Part shown: positions 21,784-34,725 of the stretch, in pieces | How the letters are laid out: every line of letters starts with the position of its first letter | Position numbering within the stretch: the first letter of the stretch is position 1 | DNA from: Paraphysomonas bandaiensis | Lineage: Eukaryota; Chrysophyceae | Length of the DNA: 64,000 nucleotides | Assembly (NCBI GenBank): GCA_965644295.1 | Contig: CBFFRP010000289.1 | Location: 1 to 64,000, forward strand | Reading direction: 5' to 3' | Position numbers and translations under genes: made by a program | The notes under the pieces: model-generated | The model's input: the letters and a program-made list of their open reading frames with translations, nothing else | Told to the model about the DNA's origin: nothing | The model's database searches: none

Positions 21784-22605
21784 CATGTTCGTACGAATAT
21801 ATACACATCCACAGAATGGCAGCAAATGAATCTATATTTGCTAGATATGTGGACGTGCTTAACTTACTTCTATGGTATTCGCAGAACCTAATAGCTGTAT
21901 GATTTTTGAAAATAAGAGATTGTTCTCGTGAAATATGTATATATGGAAACATTTCTTACAAGAAAATTTCAATTAGAATTTACAGTTCTGCAATACAAAT
22001 AAAAAAATATGAACCCGACGTTGGTTAGTAACTAAGACACAGAAGTAGGCTAAGACCGTACGTCATAACTCGTTTTCAAATTCTCAATATTTTAACGCTC
22101 TTCGAGTAAAGAATGTTGCATAAATGTCCATCCTCTAAGGAGAAGCTGATCAAACTTAAGTAGTGACTTATGTTACAATGATAGTAATTGACCTAGTTTT
22201 TGAAGTATGCAGAATGCATAGACAACTGAATCAAGTAAACTCAGTACTCTCTTAAATAAAATTGTGATAACCTGGTGAAGTACTTTCATGTTTCTGCTGC
22301 ACATCATACTACTGTATTATGAATCTCTAATGAGATTAAAGATGATAATAAATAAAAATGTCTCCAGCTACGTGCAATAGTAATCTAGAAGACAGTGAAA
22401 CAAAATTATCCACTAAGGTCATAATATGAACTTTGCTCATGAGACCAGATAAAAACACCAATATCGCGAAGACAGAACTAGTCAATACTTCAGTAATTAT
22501 TAATCATATTATTACGTGATAACTACTATCACAGAATGATAAATAGTTTGATACTCACCACACCTGGTACCGCGGTATTGAATACACAAAATAGACTGGG
22601 ATAAG
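21784..22605. other. 3' region between convergent msrA and ABC transporter genes
   Basis: Both genes end into this 820-bp AT-rich gap, so it should hold both 3' UTRs. A SECIS element would be expected here if the msrA TGA is decoded. The best quartet-like match is 22316-22349 (TATTATGA...GATGATAATA), with pairing outer arms but only a 5-bp inner helix, which is not a standard SECIS. No gene is present. Confidence 0.4.
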
Positions 22606-25600
22606 TCAATACAATCTATCCTCAGTTATATTTTTGCGCAGACCACGTTTTCCTCTCTGAGCCACAACTGTGTATAGTGACACAAGAAGATTTAAGACTC
22701 TAAATATTGCCATATTCAATAAAACTATGTAAAAGCAATACCACTTCGTCTTTCCTCCCCACCCAAACAAGTTTAAGTAAGCCTCATATGTAGAGTAGTA
22801 CACCTTTGGCCCATCAATAGTTGGGAAAGCGTCGTCATTATGAGCATACTCATTGATAAAAAGGCCCTGTGAGAACCATCGAATAATGCTTACACTTGGC
22901 AACCAAGACCTCATCCACTCGGGATAAGTGGCAGGTTTGAAAATGAGGCCCGAGAAAAAAAAGAGCAAGAGGGATACGCCTGGAATGACGCTGTACGCAC
23001 TTCGCACATCAGGTAACGTGTACACAATAGTAGTAACCATAGTTGTCCCAGCAAGCATAATCATCCAGGTTGTAAGATAGTAGAAGCCCGCGCCTGCATA
23101 CATATTATTGAACTCAGAATGAAACTTACGAGACATACGTACCATCCTCATTGAGCTCAAGAATTTCATGAACGATAACTGCATACACGAAGGCTTGCAC
23201 TGTGCGCAATAACATCAGAGGTAAATCGTCAACGATCCAATGGATAAAAGCAGAGTAAAGACCACGCGAATGTTCTCGAAGGAAAACCTGTGTAAAACGT
23301 CAGGAAATTATACAACTGCAAAAATTATGCAGCACCTCATTGTTGTGGAATAGAAAGAACACGAACTGGACATTGGATATGATGAGTAGCAGTGCTCCCA
23401 TAGCAAAAACTGCGGTGACCGCGGAAGCCTCATCCGTGGATTCGCCCAAAATCCACCCAAAGTTGAATGCGATAAATAATGCAACGATTGTCGATCCAAC
23501 CACGAGCTTGTATCTCTTCATGAGAGTATACCATGAACGTCTCAACAAAATTCCAGCTTTCCTGCTCTCCAAAGATAGATCCATGTTCTTGACATTTTGC
23601 ACCGCATTACTTACGGACTCCATAAACAAAGCACACATGAGCATCTTGGACGACCCACCCTTAGGACATACAGTACTTTCCTCGCGCCCAATGTCAAACG
23701 AGGACACTGGAGTGCCCTGTGACCCGTCCGAGTTTACCCTTTGATCTTTTCGCACAGAGCCTGATTCCAGAGATGAGTTTATAGAGGAACCTGTGGAAGC
23801 AGGCAACCCTGCCATAAGCGGATTGTTGAATGACTGAACGCCACGGGAGTTAAAATTAGAAGCCAGGAGATCTGATGTATCAGGGGGGACATAACGTTCG
23901 CATAGCTCGCTCTCCTTGTAGTAGTGCTCCAGTACAGGGGCATCCACATATTCCCCCTACATGAGCATATGATTAAGGCAGCAACAATGGAAGGAAATAA
24001 AAACCTTCCTATTGTGAATCAGAGAGCCTGATACATCGAAAAGAAAGTCCGCAGGGTTAGCATATTCACTGAAATCAAACTGTAGCTCGGGCGCGTCTAA
24101 AAAGAATGCTGCTGCTTCATCGGCTCTTCCCATATAGATCAAACGCCCCTTGCTCAGCAAACACAGGGTGTCGAACAGTTCAAACACGGCTGCCGACGGC
24201 TGCAGAATATTATCCTTCATATATCAATATAGCATATTTATGGTACCTGATGCATTGTCGCAATAACAGTACGCTCTTGGTTGACCAGCTCTCTCAATGT
24301 ACCAGTCATGATTATTGATGCGTCCTTGACGTTAAGATTGGATATTGGCTCGTCAATCAGAACCAGCTCCGGGCCATGTACAATTTCTTCCGCGATCGAG
24401 AGGCGCCTACGCTGACCGAATGTCAAATCCTTTGTTCTGACGTCCATGACACTACCGTGTATACAATATATCAGAAAAGTCAACATTTCGTTTCGGAAAC
24501 ACTCACTCAGTTAATTGTAAAAGCTCCAATGTCTGCTTCACGTTGAGACCAACTTGCTTAAACACAGTTCGATCTGCACATCGTAACTGCATGGCATACG
24601 TAACGACATCGCTGACTGAGAGGTCACGAAGGTGCTCATCAACCGCTTCAACAAACGCACATCGCTGCCATGGGGGTATGTTTTTATTAATCGGTTTTCC
24701 GTTGTAGAAAACTGTGCCATTGACAGTGGTGGCTGTTCCCATGTGTTGTCCCCCCAGAATATGTAGTAGAGACGACTTTCCTGCACCCTCGGCACCCATA
24801 ATAGCACTGAGCTTACCCCAGTCGAACCTTCCTGTGACTCTGTTCAGTACATTCTTGTAGCCCACTGGACTCCGCCTGTCTGGCACACGGAATGTTACAT
24901 TACTAAAAAATACAGTGGGACCTTGTGCAACACCGTCTCCTTCTAGACCCGTCGCAGAAGGCTGGGATGTAATATGCGTTTTTCCGGTCACAGATGACTC
25001 ACGTAGAAATATATTAGGCTTAACAGGCTCAGTCAAACGACTAGAAAATCGAACATCTTCAAACTCCGACTGACGCTCCTCCTCGGTTAACTTCTCTGTG
25101 CGTCGTCGAAGTGTGTTGGGTGCAGGAATAAGCGCTAGAAACAATACAGCCAAATCGAATATAAGGAAGTTGATAAGAATAGGGTATACTTTGTGTTTGT
25201 GAAAGGTATCGAAGCTGTATCCAGAGAGAAACTTATCACCGTCAGGATAGGAGGCGAACTTCCAAACCATGAGAGCCTCATAAGCCCAACGCAAGGGATT
25301 TATGACAGATATGTCCACAATGGCATCTTCCATAGCATTTTGCTGAAACATAAAACCCGATGTCATGGAGTTCATGAACAAACAAAATAGGAAGAAATCT
25401 CTGACGATGATCTCGCGTCGCGAAACAGCTGCAAACATGAGGGCAGTGGTAAATCCCAGAACAGAAGTTAAAGCATGCACGCCCATGTAGAAGAAGTAGT
25501 TATCAACGCCAGATTTCATATTGGACATGTAGTATGATATATTCGAGAATACAAGTCCGAAAAATATAGTGAACGGCACCTCGGAAACAAATATTGCCAC

Positions 25601-27136
25601 CCAAAACCCAAATGTGGGACAGCACTTCGCGCTGCGCTCGTAACGGAACACCTGTAATTTTTGGCATATGATATGCACATTGATAACCTGCATACCGAAC
25701 AGCGAAGCTAACATCAAAAACAAACACGCACCCACATTTGTGACTTCAATATAAGGCATTCCCACAAGAGACAAGCAATAATCACCGAAATTGCCGTCGT
25801 TCCAAAGGAAGTATCCAATAAAAAGTCCCATAAATGCCGACGAGGACAAGGACTTCTTGAGCACCTCATACTCTCTGAATTTAACAAAGAAGGCTCTCTC
25901 CACTACAGTAGGAGTCTTTTTAACCAGACGTAACGATTCTTTGATGTCAAAATATCCGAAAAAAGGAACGCTGTTCACAGGAAGAACTGCAATGGACTTT
26001 GTATCTTGTCTGGGTGCAGGGTTGGTGAAATACGGAGAGGCCTCGAATTGTGTCTGAAGCGTCTCAGGAGAGGGGGCTTTTCTTGCCCCAGTGGGCCTTT
26101 CCACACCATCTGCAATGTCCAGTAAAAAATCGGCTGTATCCATTCCATCCTTCAAGGAATAGTCCATAGGTCCAGAGCAGTAGAAGCGAGTTATGTTACT
26201 CCGCTCTGACGCATATATGGTTCGGCCACCAGAGAGCACGACAACCCTATCTAACTGTGCAAATACCTGTGCCGATGGCTTGACAAGAGAAGTCACCACA
26301 GTATGACCTTTTTCAGTGAATCGGTGCAGACATTCAACCAATTTAGCGGATACAATGGCATCGAGATCTCTGGTGGGGTCTTCCAACACGAGCACCGGTG
26401 GGAGATTTACAAACTCTACAGCTACACTTAGTCGGCGCAACTCACCGCCTATATTACCCCTGGTTGTCGGGCGCTCAGGAATCAAACGATCTTTGCACCA
26501 GACCAGTTCCATCATGCCCAGGATCTGCATCACCCGCTCGTATATGTACGCCTCCCCTTCCAGTGTCGGCATATGGGAGATATCCATGCGCAGTCTGGCT
26601 GCGTATGTGATCATCTCTAGGTAAGACAAACCTGCCGTGTAAAGTTTATTTGCTGCTCTTGGAACAAAAGCAATTGATCGATCCACATTAGACTTCACTC
26701 CTGAACCTGTTAGGAAGACATCGCCACTAAAATCGCCGTGATTGCGTCGATTGCATATTAGCTCCATTATCGTCCTAGGGGTAACTTTCAGTAATGCAAA
26801 AATGTAAAAAAATACAAACCGTCTTTCAGCAGGATCGCTTGACAGCACAGCTGTAACTTGTGAGGGGGGAGCAACAAACGACACATCATGGAGAGGTGCT
26901 GATTTCTCCTGTTCATAGCAGTGTCAGACAGAGCAAACACAATACAACAAACGAACCGCGTGAACGAAATAGTTAATAGGTTTGGCCAACATCTTGGGTA
27001 AATAAGTGTTAACACCACCGAGAGCCCACTGCACAGTGGCGGAAGATGGCGTGTACTTAAGTTTGACCACATTGAGATGTACGCGGTCCTCCTTGTCGAT
27101 TCCGGGATGTTCTGCTGGCTTCGTAACAGTGGACAT
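22606..27136 (-). CDS. Full-length PDR/ABCG-type ABC transporter
   Basis: Eight exons are inferred: 27136-26957, 26908-26820, 26774-24507, 24451-24247, 24199-24005, 23956-23336, 23287-23143 and 23093-22606 (1396 aa, normal for PDR). The order is NBD1-TMD1-NBD2-TMD2. NBD2 has a good Walker A (GAEGAGKSS), Walker B (ELVLIDEP) and H-loop (TMHQPS), but its signature reads LTFGQ instead of LSGGQ. NBD1 is strongly degenerate: SSDPAERRT at the Walker A place (no Lys), GNIGGELRR signature, VLVLEDPTRDLD Walker B and SLVKPS where SLHQPS is expected. TMD1 includes FMGLFIGYFL and AKCCPTFGFWVAIFVSEVPF. TMD2 includes REHSRGLYSAFIHWIVDDLP. PDR pumps export drugs and lipids at the plasma membrane; no substrate can be deduced. 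It is divergent from the TPC gene. Confidence 0.9.
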
Positions 27137-27605
27137 CTTGTCCTCTTAGCAAACAGAGTTAAGTGATCAGTTGAGCATAATGATAGGGCGATATATGTAG
27201 CTTGACCTCAATCCCTAACCATATGAATGAAAACACATACACGCACAGGCAGGCAGATTGTCGTTGAGACGATGGGATGCGGATGACAACTCACACACAC
27301 TGCTGTGCTATCATCATACCACCCCACTGTACTCCACTGTACTCCACTGTACTCCACTGTAGTCGGATTTGAACAGAGTAGTATACGGTATATGGTATAG
27401 ATACGGATACCATCTGCAGATACGATGAGTGTATACCGGCGTATAGGCGTATGCTATTGTATACCTACAGAGTATGCACTGCTGTCATGTCTTAAGGAAG
27501 AGCAGAGCACAGAGATGATCGTCGACCCGCCTGCTGTGTTCTGATCCACATGTATATCGTATGCCACTGTGTTGTATAATTTCCCTGTGGTAGTCAGAGT
27601 CAGGT
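27137..27605. promoter_or_regulatory. Bidirectional promoter region between ABC transporter and TPC channel
   Basis: The two genes diverge across 469 bp. The gap contains a tandem of about four ACTCCACTGT units (27327-27360) and a cluster of palindrome-like GTATAC/GGTATA units (27383-27470). Both are good candidates for regulatory DNA. Similar GTATAC clusters lie before the genes at 14366 and 46001. No transcription start can be assigned. Confidence 0.5.
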
Positions 27606-30600
27606 ATGGATATTAACATAGGTCCAACTCTGCGACGAAAGCAACAGGAATGGGTTGAGCTCTTAGATATTAAAGACATCGAGTACTATGAGCCTCCTCC
27701 GTGCACGCTTAGCCGTGAAAATAAGTACATTGTTGCATCTCTGTACTTCAGTGACGGTGCTCAGGGCAGGAGTGTGTTCTATCCCCGTTCGCCGGTTGAG
27801 GTTAAGTGCTATCAGATAACTCGGTCGCAGCCATCCCTATTATTTTATAGTCTCGTGTGCTTCATTCATATGTCACTGCCATTTTTTGAGAGACCGAGTT
27901 GTCCGTGGACATCAGAAATCAACAATGAGGTGGACTATAATTCAAGTGAATCTGATGGAAATTACTTCAATCGGGACACTATCACCGCCCTTCAGTTTAG
28001 CTGCCTTTCTGTATACATGGCAGAACTGGCAATTCGGTTAAATATTTATGGTGGTGTGGGAAGTAAGCTATATCAGGACAAATGGGTACTTTTAAGACTT
28101 GTGTGCTGTATTTTTTTGATACTTGACGGCGCTCTGAGTTTCATGGAGGTGCGGTTCGGTTTGTGCCTTGTACCAATCATATACATATCACGCAGGAAGA
28201 GTTTGCACCAAATTGTTGAAGGAATGTTTTTGGCAGCCTATAAGTGTATTCCGGTTTTTACTTTGCTTTTTATCTTGATAATGCTGTGGAGTTTTGTTGG
28301 TTTACTTGTATTTCGTAACGTCGACATGTCAGCTGGTTCGAAGTTCGACACACCGTGGGAATCTTTCCTTACATGTCTTCAGGCATATGCTGCCAGAAGT
28401 TTCGTCCCCTTTGTACTTACTCCTTATTTCGAAGTGAACTCTATGGCATCTTTTTTTTTCGTGTCGCTTACAGCTATCACTGATATCTTGTGCACGGCAC
28501 TTATTATTGCTATCGGCAATAGGCAGTATCGCATCTACGCCACAACTGTCTTCAATAAGCACCTTCGGAACAGAAAACAGGCAATCATATCATTGCATCG
28601 CATTCTTCTATCTGATGCTAGTAATGGAGCAAGAGATAGATCTCACGTGCGAGTGTCACGCAGTGCCTGGCTGGGACTTTGCAGAAGGGTGAGGGGACCC
28701 TCCTCAGATAGACTCGCCCACATGATGTTCAACACTGAATGTGACCCTGACAGTGATGATGTGTCCTGCGCTGGCCTTTTTCGACTATGTGCGCTGCTTG
28801 ACTCACGATTCACTGTCAATGTTGAAGCTGAAAATGATGACTCTATTGTTGGAACTGTGGAAGTACGAGCGTGCAATACAGATAGCACGGGCGGGGAGTG
28901 GCCGATACGCTCTCTTGTCAATGCAACTCTTATGTGGGAGTATCTGTTGGGCGGGTGGAAATGGCCATTTGGGAAACGAACTAATGATAAGGTAGATGAG
29001 GAGAAAGAAAGAAATTGTTCACACACTATGAACCCCCTCGAGCCTCAACCGGTGCAGCGGGCAATATCAACTGAGAGCACTCGATCCACCGACTCGGGTT
29101 CAGTTAATGATGGGAAGAGGATGGGACATAAGCGCAAACGGGGTTCTCTACTACAAACTAACATGATCAAGCAGCAAGTGCTTGATTCCCAGGTGCGGAG
29201 GAGTATGGTAGAAGGGGGATGGGATAGAGAAGGGAATATTAGAAGGTTCTTAAGGGCTTGTGGAACATATATTCAGCTGGCTTCGTCTGAAGTGGTGTCC
29301 TATGCCCTGTCTGTACCGTACTTATCGCCTCTTCGATTATGCGTGTTCGATATATGTGTTGTGCTGTCGCGGGTGTTACTTGTTATTCAATTGGTGCACT
29401 ATTCTGATCCAGATGCCCATTTTGTATGGACAAGTCTCGGTTGGGCCCTTGAAACCTTTTTCTGGGTAGAAATGTTGCTCTTAGTGTTCGCTAGTGGCTG
29501 GGCTACATACCTTCGCACGCATGGATATGGAATCACAGTTGCGGTAAACATTTCTAGTCTAGGTATAATGGCGTCTCTTGGTAGCGATTTAACAGCAGAA
29601 AAGAGTCGGAGCGTGCTGTATGTTTTTTTAATTATTATCCAATGTTTCAGGCTCACTGGTGGGGTAGGTCAGATAAAGGGCGCCGCGCTTTTCAATTCTC
29701 TTACTCCTCTTATTGCTAGAGTGGTGTTCATTATATTCTGCGTAATTTATTTTTTCGGTGTATTCGCGTTCAATAGGTTCTGCAATGCCCTAAAGGTAGA
29801 GAACGCTGTTGATAATGATGACTTTACTGCCGGATGGGAGCCCTATCATGAACTTCTGAACTTTCATACATTTGGACATTCTCTTTTGACTCTCTTTGAA
29901 CTTAGTGTGTTAGGAACGTGGAGTAGTACAATGAATGTGGCCAAGAAAGTGGATGCTGTCTCAGCGCTCCTTTTCTTTTATACTTATCGATTAATGATGT
30001 GCCTTGTGGTCTACCCTATACTGAATGCGTTCATAATACAGGCATTCATATCTCGGCACGACCGTGTTGCTTCGAACGAAACTAAGAAAGAGGATATGTG
30101 GCAGCCGGATGTAGAAGAAGGGACATTGAAAAGGGATAATAGAGACGTCGAGCTATCTGTTGTAGACAGATGGGGTAGAAAATGGGGCAAAAGTGATACC
30201 GACATTAGTGTAGATGATATAGAAGAGCAGATGGAAGACATATCCCGGCCCAGATGCTCTTCAGCCGATTCGCCATTTCGAAGTGTGTCTTCGTCATACA
30301 GTAAAACATCGAATTCCTTAACTGCTAGAAAACGAGTCTCTGTAGGTGAGTATTTTTGTTTGTAATCGGCAAATCATTCAATGACACTCTTATCTGTGCA
30401 GCTATGGATACACACCAAATAGCAACAGATACAAGTAAGATTTCGTATTATATCTACCACCAGTTATAATTTTTGCTTAATCAGTGATCTCTTTTTGGTC
30501 CCCTTCGGGTACGGAGCGCCACAAGGAGACCCAAGATTCCGGGATGGACAGGCAGAGTATTGCGGAACTGAAGGTGCGTTTGGAGTATCTTGAGCGGAGA

Positions 30601-30723
30601 CACAGAAGCGATGTCGCAAGAATTGCAGCTTTGGAAAGTGTACGTAAATCCGAGCCTCAGGTTTCATCTGTATCTTCGTTATTTGAGAGTGCGGATCATG
30701 ATCATATTGTTGACGACGATTGA
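27606..30723 (+). CDS. Two-pore-channel-like cation channel (TPC family)
   Basis: Three exons, 27606-30345, 30402-30434 and 30485-30723 (about 1003 aa). The protein has two hydrophobic six-segment blocks. Block I starts with the TPC-like MSLPFFERPSCPW loop, has an S4-like IIYISRRKSLHQIVEGMF segment and the pore region WESFLTCLQAYAARSFVPFV. Block II (from LSPLRLCVFDICVVLSRVLL) ends with the pore stretch HSLLTLFELSVLGTWSSTMN, close to TPC domain II (LTLFELMVVNNW). TPCs conduct Na+ or Ca2+ from acidic organelles or vacuoles. The pore-I 'ARSFVPF' differs from the usual T-A-N filter, and both S4 segments are poor in Arg. The C-terminus adds a probable coiled coil (IAELKVRLEYLERRHR). A more divergent 2x6TM cation channel remains possible. 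Confidence 0.8.
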
Positions 30724-32100
30724 TGTCCTATGCGATGTTCCAAGGAAATATTTCTGTCTTCGAACATGTTTTATTTGTTTGTAGTGTGAGTGGCGTCAAT
30801 TAAAGGTAATGAATATGTCAGTAAATAAATCCAACTTTGATGATGATACGTATCCGACAAGTAGTTTACGTAAAACGTTCATAGATAGCTGGCAAGCCAG
30901 TAATAATATATTATCTTTGGCTAGACCATCTAATACATACAAAGATATTTGAGCTTCATAAGCTTTATCTCCCTCTTCAAATACTATTTTGACAGGAATA
31001 TAACCTTTCATCTCAATAATATGATGTCCATCTATCTGCCACTTTAAATCTTACAGTATTGTAAATAGTAAATATCAAATCCTACGTATGTATCACTGAG
31101 TATATACCAGTCAAAACATCAAAAAATAGCTGTACGTACTGAAGATCAGTTCAGTGATAGAACATACATGCGAGCATAACTCAGTACTGTCAAGAGAAAA
31201 GAGCACCAATACAATGTAGTGTTACATTGTATAGTAGCCTGTAAAGTATTATATTGTACACACGAATACTGTCTATCTGTCCATCAAGCTTATCACCGCA
31301 TGTACACTTACAAATACTCTCTTACAACAGTGGTGAACTTACAACTTACAGCTCCCGTCGTAAAACAACATTCTTATCTACACACAATACCTTAAGCTTA
31401 TTTGACAATTGTACCATACTCCAAACTGATAAACACTTCTTCTCGTCATTCCTTGCAACTTGTTACATATTGAGTAGCTTTACTACAGCCTACAGCCCAT
31501 CAAAAATTTGCAATATTAGTTCTCAGCTAATATATATTTGGGTATTTTATAACAATTCATTATAAGCTTATAGAATACCGCATTTGAACACTATGTTCTT
31601 GGTCTCAAATAGCTGCATCGTTTCATCATATTTAACTTGAAGCAAAACCCAACAATGTCAACCAAGAAATTCTTATACGAAGGTAGTAAAATATCTGTCT
31701 TAAATCATTTTGCTTGACTTGTCAGCAAGTAACTTTTTAGCAGGAGAGAAGCGTATGATACCACTTTTAAAAGTACGCCGTTTCATGCTCTCGTTGCTTA
31801 AAGCTCGATAATATATTGTATCATCACTTTTGCGTATCAGAGAAAATAAGCCAACAGAACGACGCTGACAGCTCAGTCTTGTGGCAACTCATACAGTTGT
31901 ATTAATTCATATAAACCATTTGCTGCATCCAAAAATACTGCATGTACATAACTTCTTTATATCTAGGTTAGGCATATAATATACTGACCCTTGAAAGCAA
32001 GTAGCTGAACCCTGAAATAGCTCACACCATACTCATTATATTTTTTTCTCTCGTTTCAACACAATATTATTCATTGAAGCCAGCAGATTTCAGGTATATC
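30724..32100. other. AT-rich intergenic, no gene recognised
   Basis: Long AT-rich spacer. The minus-strand open frame at 30796-31011 and the plus-strand frame at 31254-31565 show no motif and are not called. Confidence 0.35.
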
Positions 32101-33060
32101 AACATTCTTATTGCTCACTGCGTTTGCTTTGAGTGATAGTAGAGCGAGAAAGTGGTTGCACATGGGTTCTTGCGGTGACGCACAAGAAGCAGATTTTTTA
32201 GGATAATATCAGAGTTAAGTATTATTGACTCTTTTAAACGCCTTGCAAATATAAAAACATCCACTCACTTTTATAAACCTCATAAAATACTGTCCTTTAT
32301 ACCTGTATTCTTCACGAACTGACAAAATTCAAAAATCTTAAGCCTTAATTGCTCAGCCAATTGCAAATAATCTTAACATAGATATTATCATCATGTACAC
32401 CTTTCACATAATATACCTATTACATTAGATATATAATATATTTATCCCAACTCTGCAATATAATAAGTTGAGAGCAATTGAAACAATCATTTTTCCTATC
32501 TGATGGAATACGTATATATTTTCCTTTAAGATAAAAAATATTGCAAACACAACTGTAATACGTTGTCAAAATACTTTATCGCAATAATATTATAACTGTG
32601 AAACTGAAGTCTGATTATTATCAATAGGCGTGAAAGAGTTAGAACTAATTTTGCAAAACAATTTAACTAACTAGTGCTTAACTCTGATATCCTACTATTT
32701 TGCGCTACGAAAGCTGCTTTTTGTGCGCTACTGCAAGCGCCAAGGTGCAACCACTTTCGCTCTCTGTTCTGAGGGTGAACATCCCGGATGCTTGACTTCA
32801 GCAGGCAGCCCAATAGCTTAGATGCTATTTTGAGGTGGTCTCATTCCCGGATGCTTGTTAATTCGTCAAGGCCCAAAGACGTCTACACAAGTGATACTTG
32901 TACCTAACAAGCATTTGGCTATGAGTGGGCAGAAGAATATCTGCTGGCGATATCCGGCTCGCGATAGTTTACCGGAGAAATATCTCCAGCGCCTATCCCC
33001 CAGAACCCCACCACATGAATGTGCGAGTCCAACTTTGTTGAGGATAAAAGTATGTGGGTT
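32101..33060 (-). repeat. Dispersed repeat copies with two-hairpin core, inverted relative to 36808-37292
   Basis: 32700-33050 is the reverse complement of most of 36811-37190. Shared blocks include CATCCCGGATGCTTGACTTC, AAGACGTCTACACAAGTGAT and GGCTATGAGTGGGCAGAAGA. The outer end is AACTTTGTTGAGGATA (about 33033-33048). The core occurs at 32713-32755 and again, inverted, at 32155-32196 (TGGTTGCACATGGGTTCTTG). No coding capacity is visible. It is probably a non-autonomous transposon family. Confidence 0.7.
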
Positions 33061-33592
33061 ATGAGCTTTTTACAAAATAAAGCTATTGCGGACGCAATAA
33101 TAATCTATATAGTCTGACGACTAAACGTTTCTTCAACGATCTAAGTATTTAAATGAGCAAAAGTCGATGAAGTCCTCGTCAACTGTACCGAATACTGAAT
33201 AACAAGCTAAGTAAGAATTTTATATATCAGGATTACTCAGCATTTAGTAGTTTATAGTATATGGTATATGTAGCGTGGGTGTCTATTTAAATTTCTTAAG
33301 TAATATTACATATCAACTGCGAATAATTTTAACGCCTACTATATTCGTGCGAAAGTAGACGGAGGGGAAAAGAGAATTGTCATAATCTTTCAATTGGTCT
33401 TCTTATCATTTAGTGAATAAAGTTAACAACGATATATGCCCGGCACTAGTATTCATTTACCTCAATGTCAATAACAGCCTCTAGCAATCGAAACTATCAC
33501 TGATCCAATCACGAATCGTCATAAGTAAGCAAGTGATCATGCAGCAATTGTCAAAGTCGTCAATATCATAACATCAGGTAATTTAAGCATCA
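33061..33592. other. AT-rich intergenic, no gene recognised
   Basis: This is the 3' flank of the REX1-B gene. I see no coding region or repeat here. Confidence 0.35.
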
Positions 33593-34337
33593 TTAGTCAG
33601 AGAGTAAGTCACATTTCTCACACTGTATATCTTCTATTAAAGACCTAACCCTACTTTCACATTCCAATATTTTTCCTGTAGCATACGTGGAATCCGCTTG
33701 TGTCATTGGCACACCAATATGGTCAGCAAGAGCAGGGTTGTGATCCCGAATCAAATCTAAATGTTTCGCAGCAACTAAAACTAGTTTCTGACTTTCACAT
33801 CGCTGTACGTCCGCTATGCAACGAGCCAAACTTTCCATGCTACGATTCTCTAATACTCTCTACGGAATTAGAAAAAGATTAGGATCATAACGCTAAAGTA
33901 TGCTATTGATACCTGAATGCTAATGATAGTATTGCTGATTGCTTTAAACCGTGCAGTCACTTCGGCACCTAAGAGCAGATACTGTGTTAAACTCAAGTAC
34001 TACCCACAAAAGACACCCCCACATAGCAATGTATACTCCGATATTCGATTTTCAGACAGCAAAACCTGTAGAGCAGTATCAAACTCAGTGTATACCTGCA
34101 CACATGCCCTAAGCGCACAACAGACAGTTACTTGTATGTTCGTACCTGTACTCGCTCCCCTTGCATTTGTAAGAAGGCATCCACCAACTTAACATCATCG
34201 CAGCTGGAAAACTCAATGTCCTCACTCTGCGGCCCAGAACAAGGCTCACCTGAGCTAGAGGGAACAGAGACGCAAGCAGAGTGGGCTCCAGAAGACATTC
34301 TCTCCTCGAGGATTTTATAGCACGATTCAAAATCCAT
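33593..34337 (-). CDS. REX1-B domain protein (DNA-repair REX1-B family)
   Basis: Four exons: 34337-34146, 34095-34017, 33968-33913 and 33859-33593 (197 aa); all joins keep frame. The reconstructed core reads LVDAFLQMQGERVQVYTEFD, TALQVLLSENRISEYTLLCG, EVTARFKAISNTIISIQ and ARCIADVQRCESQKLVLVAA. This matches, from memory, the REX1-B pattern: Fl.lQ.eR...Y..f, a short linker ending in Y..l, T..F..iS..I..ie, and a final lIr.lQ..EkeKL.lTa helix. REX1 was defined in Chlamydomonas as needed for excision repair; the biochemical role is not established. The first 40 residues and the C-terminal tail look disordered or lineage-specific. The small size is normal for the family. Confidence 0.72.
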
Positions 34338-34725
34338 CTTACCGCTAGAATATTAAGAACTGGTGCAGGATGAGCGACGCGGATGTGTTTGTATACGCAC
34401 AACTCTCTTGTGTGAGGAAGAGTAAACACAAGAATCCCTGGCACATTTGCTGTATATACCGTGCACTACGACGTACGTATAACTATAGTTGGAAAGTACG
34501 TATAACTATATGAGAAATAGTTTGCCTATGGTACAGACCGTTGATCATATCGAGAGTGCACTGTACTGTAAAATTAACCATACGGCACCAAATTCTTGGC
34601 ATACACATACTGTACCCTACTGCGTATTCCTATCATTCTGTACACATTTCTGAGTGAAAATACCACATTCTCAGCTCAGTCCTCACTAGTCTAGAAGCCT
34701 GAAGTGTCTGTCATAGACATCGAAG
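34338..34725. promoter_or_regulatory. Divergent promoter region with GTACGTATAACTATA direct repeat
   Basis: This gap lies between divergent REX1-B and METTL13-like genes. The 15-mer GTACGTATAACTATA occurs twice, at about 34473-34487 and 34497-34511, roughly one helical turn or two apart, 215-250 bp before the plus-strand start. Direct repetition in a divergent promoter suggests a protein-binding site. This is inference. Confidence 0.45.

Noticed and set aside
22316-22349. SECIS candidate for the msrA gene (TATTATGA...GATGATAATA)
   Set aside because: The quartet-like bases and outer arms fit, but the inner helix is only 5 bp and the distance to the apical AA is too short for a standard SECIS; not annotated as one.
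30796-31565. Open frames in the spacer after the TPC gene
   Set aside because: Composition and length are as expected by chance in AT-rich DNA; no motif.
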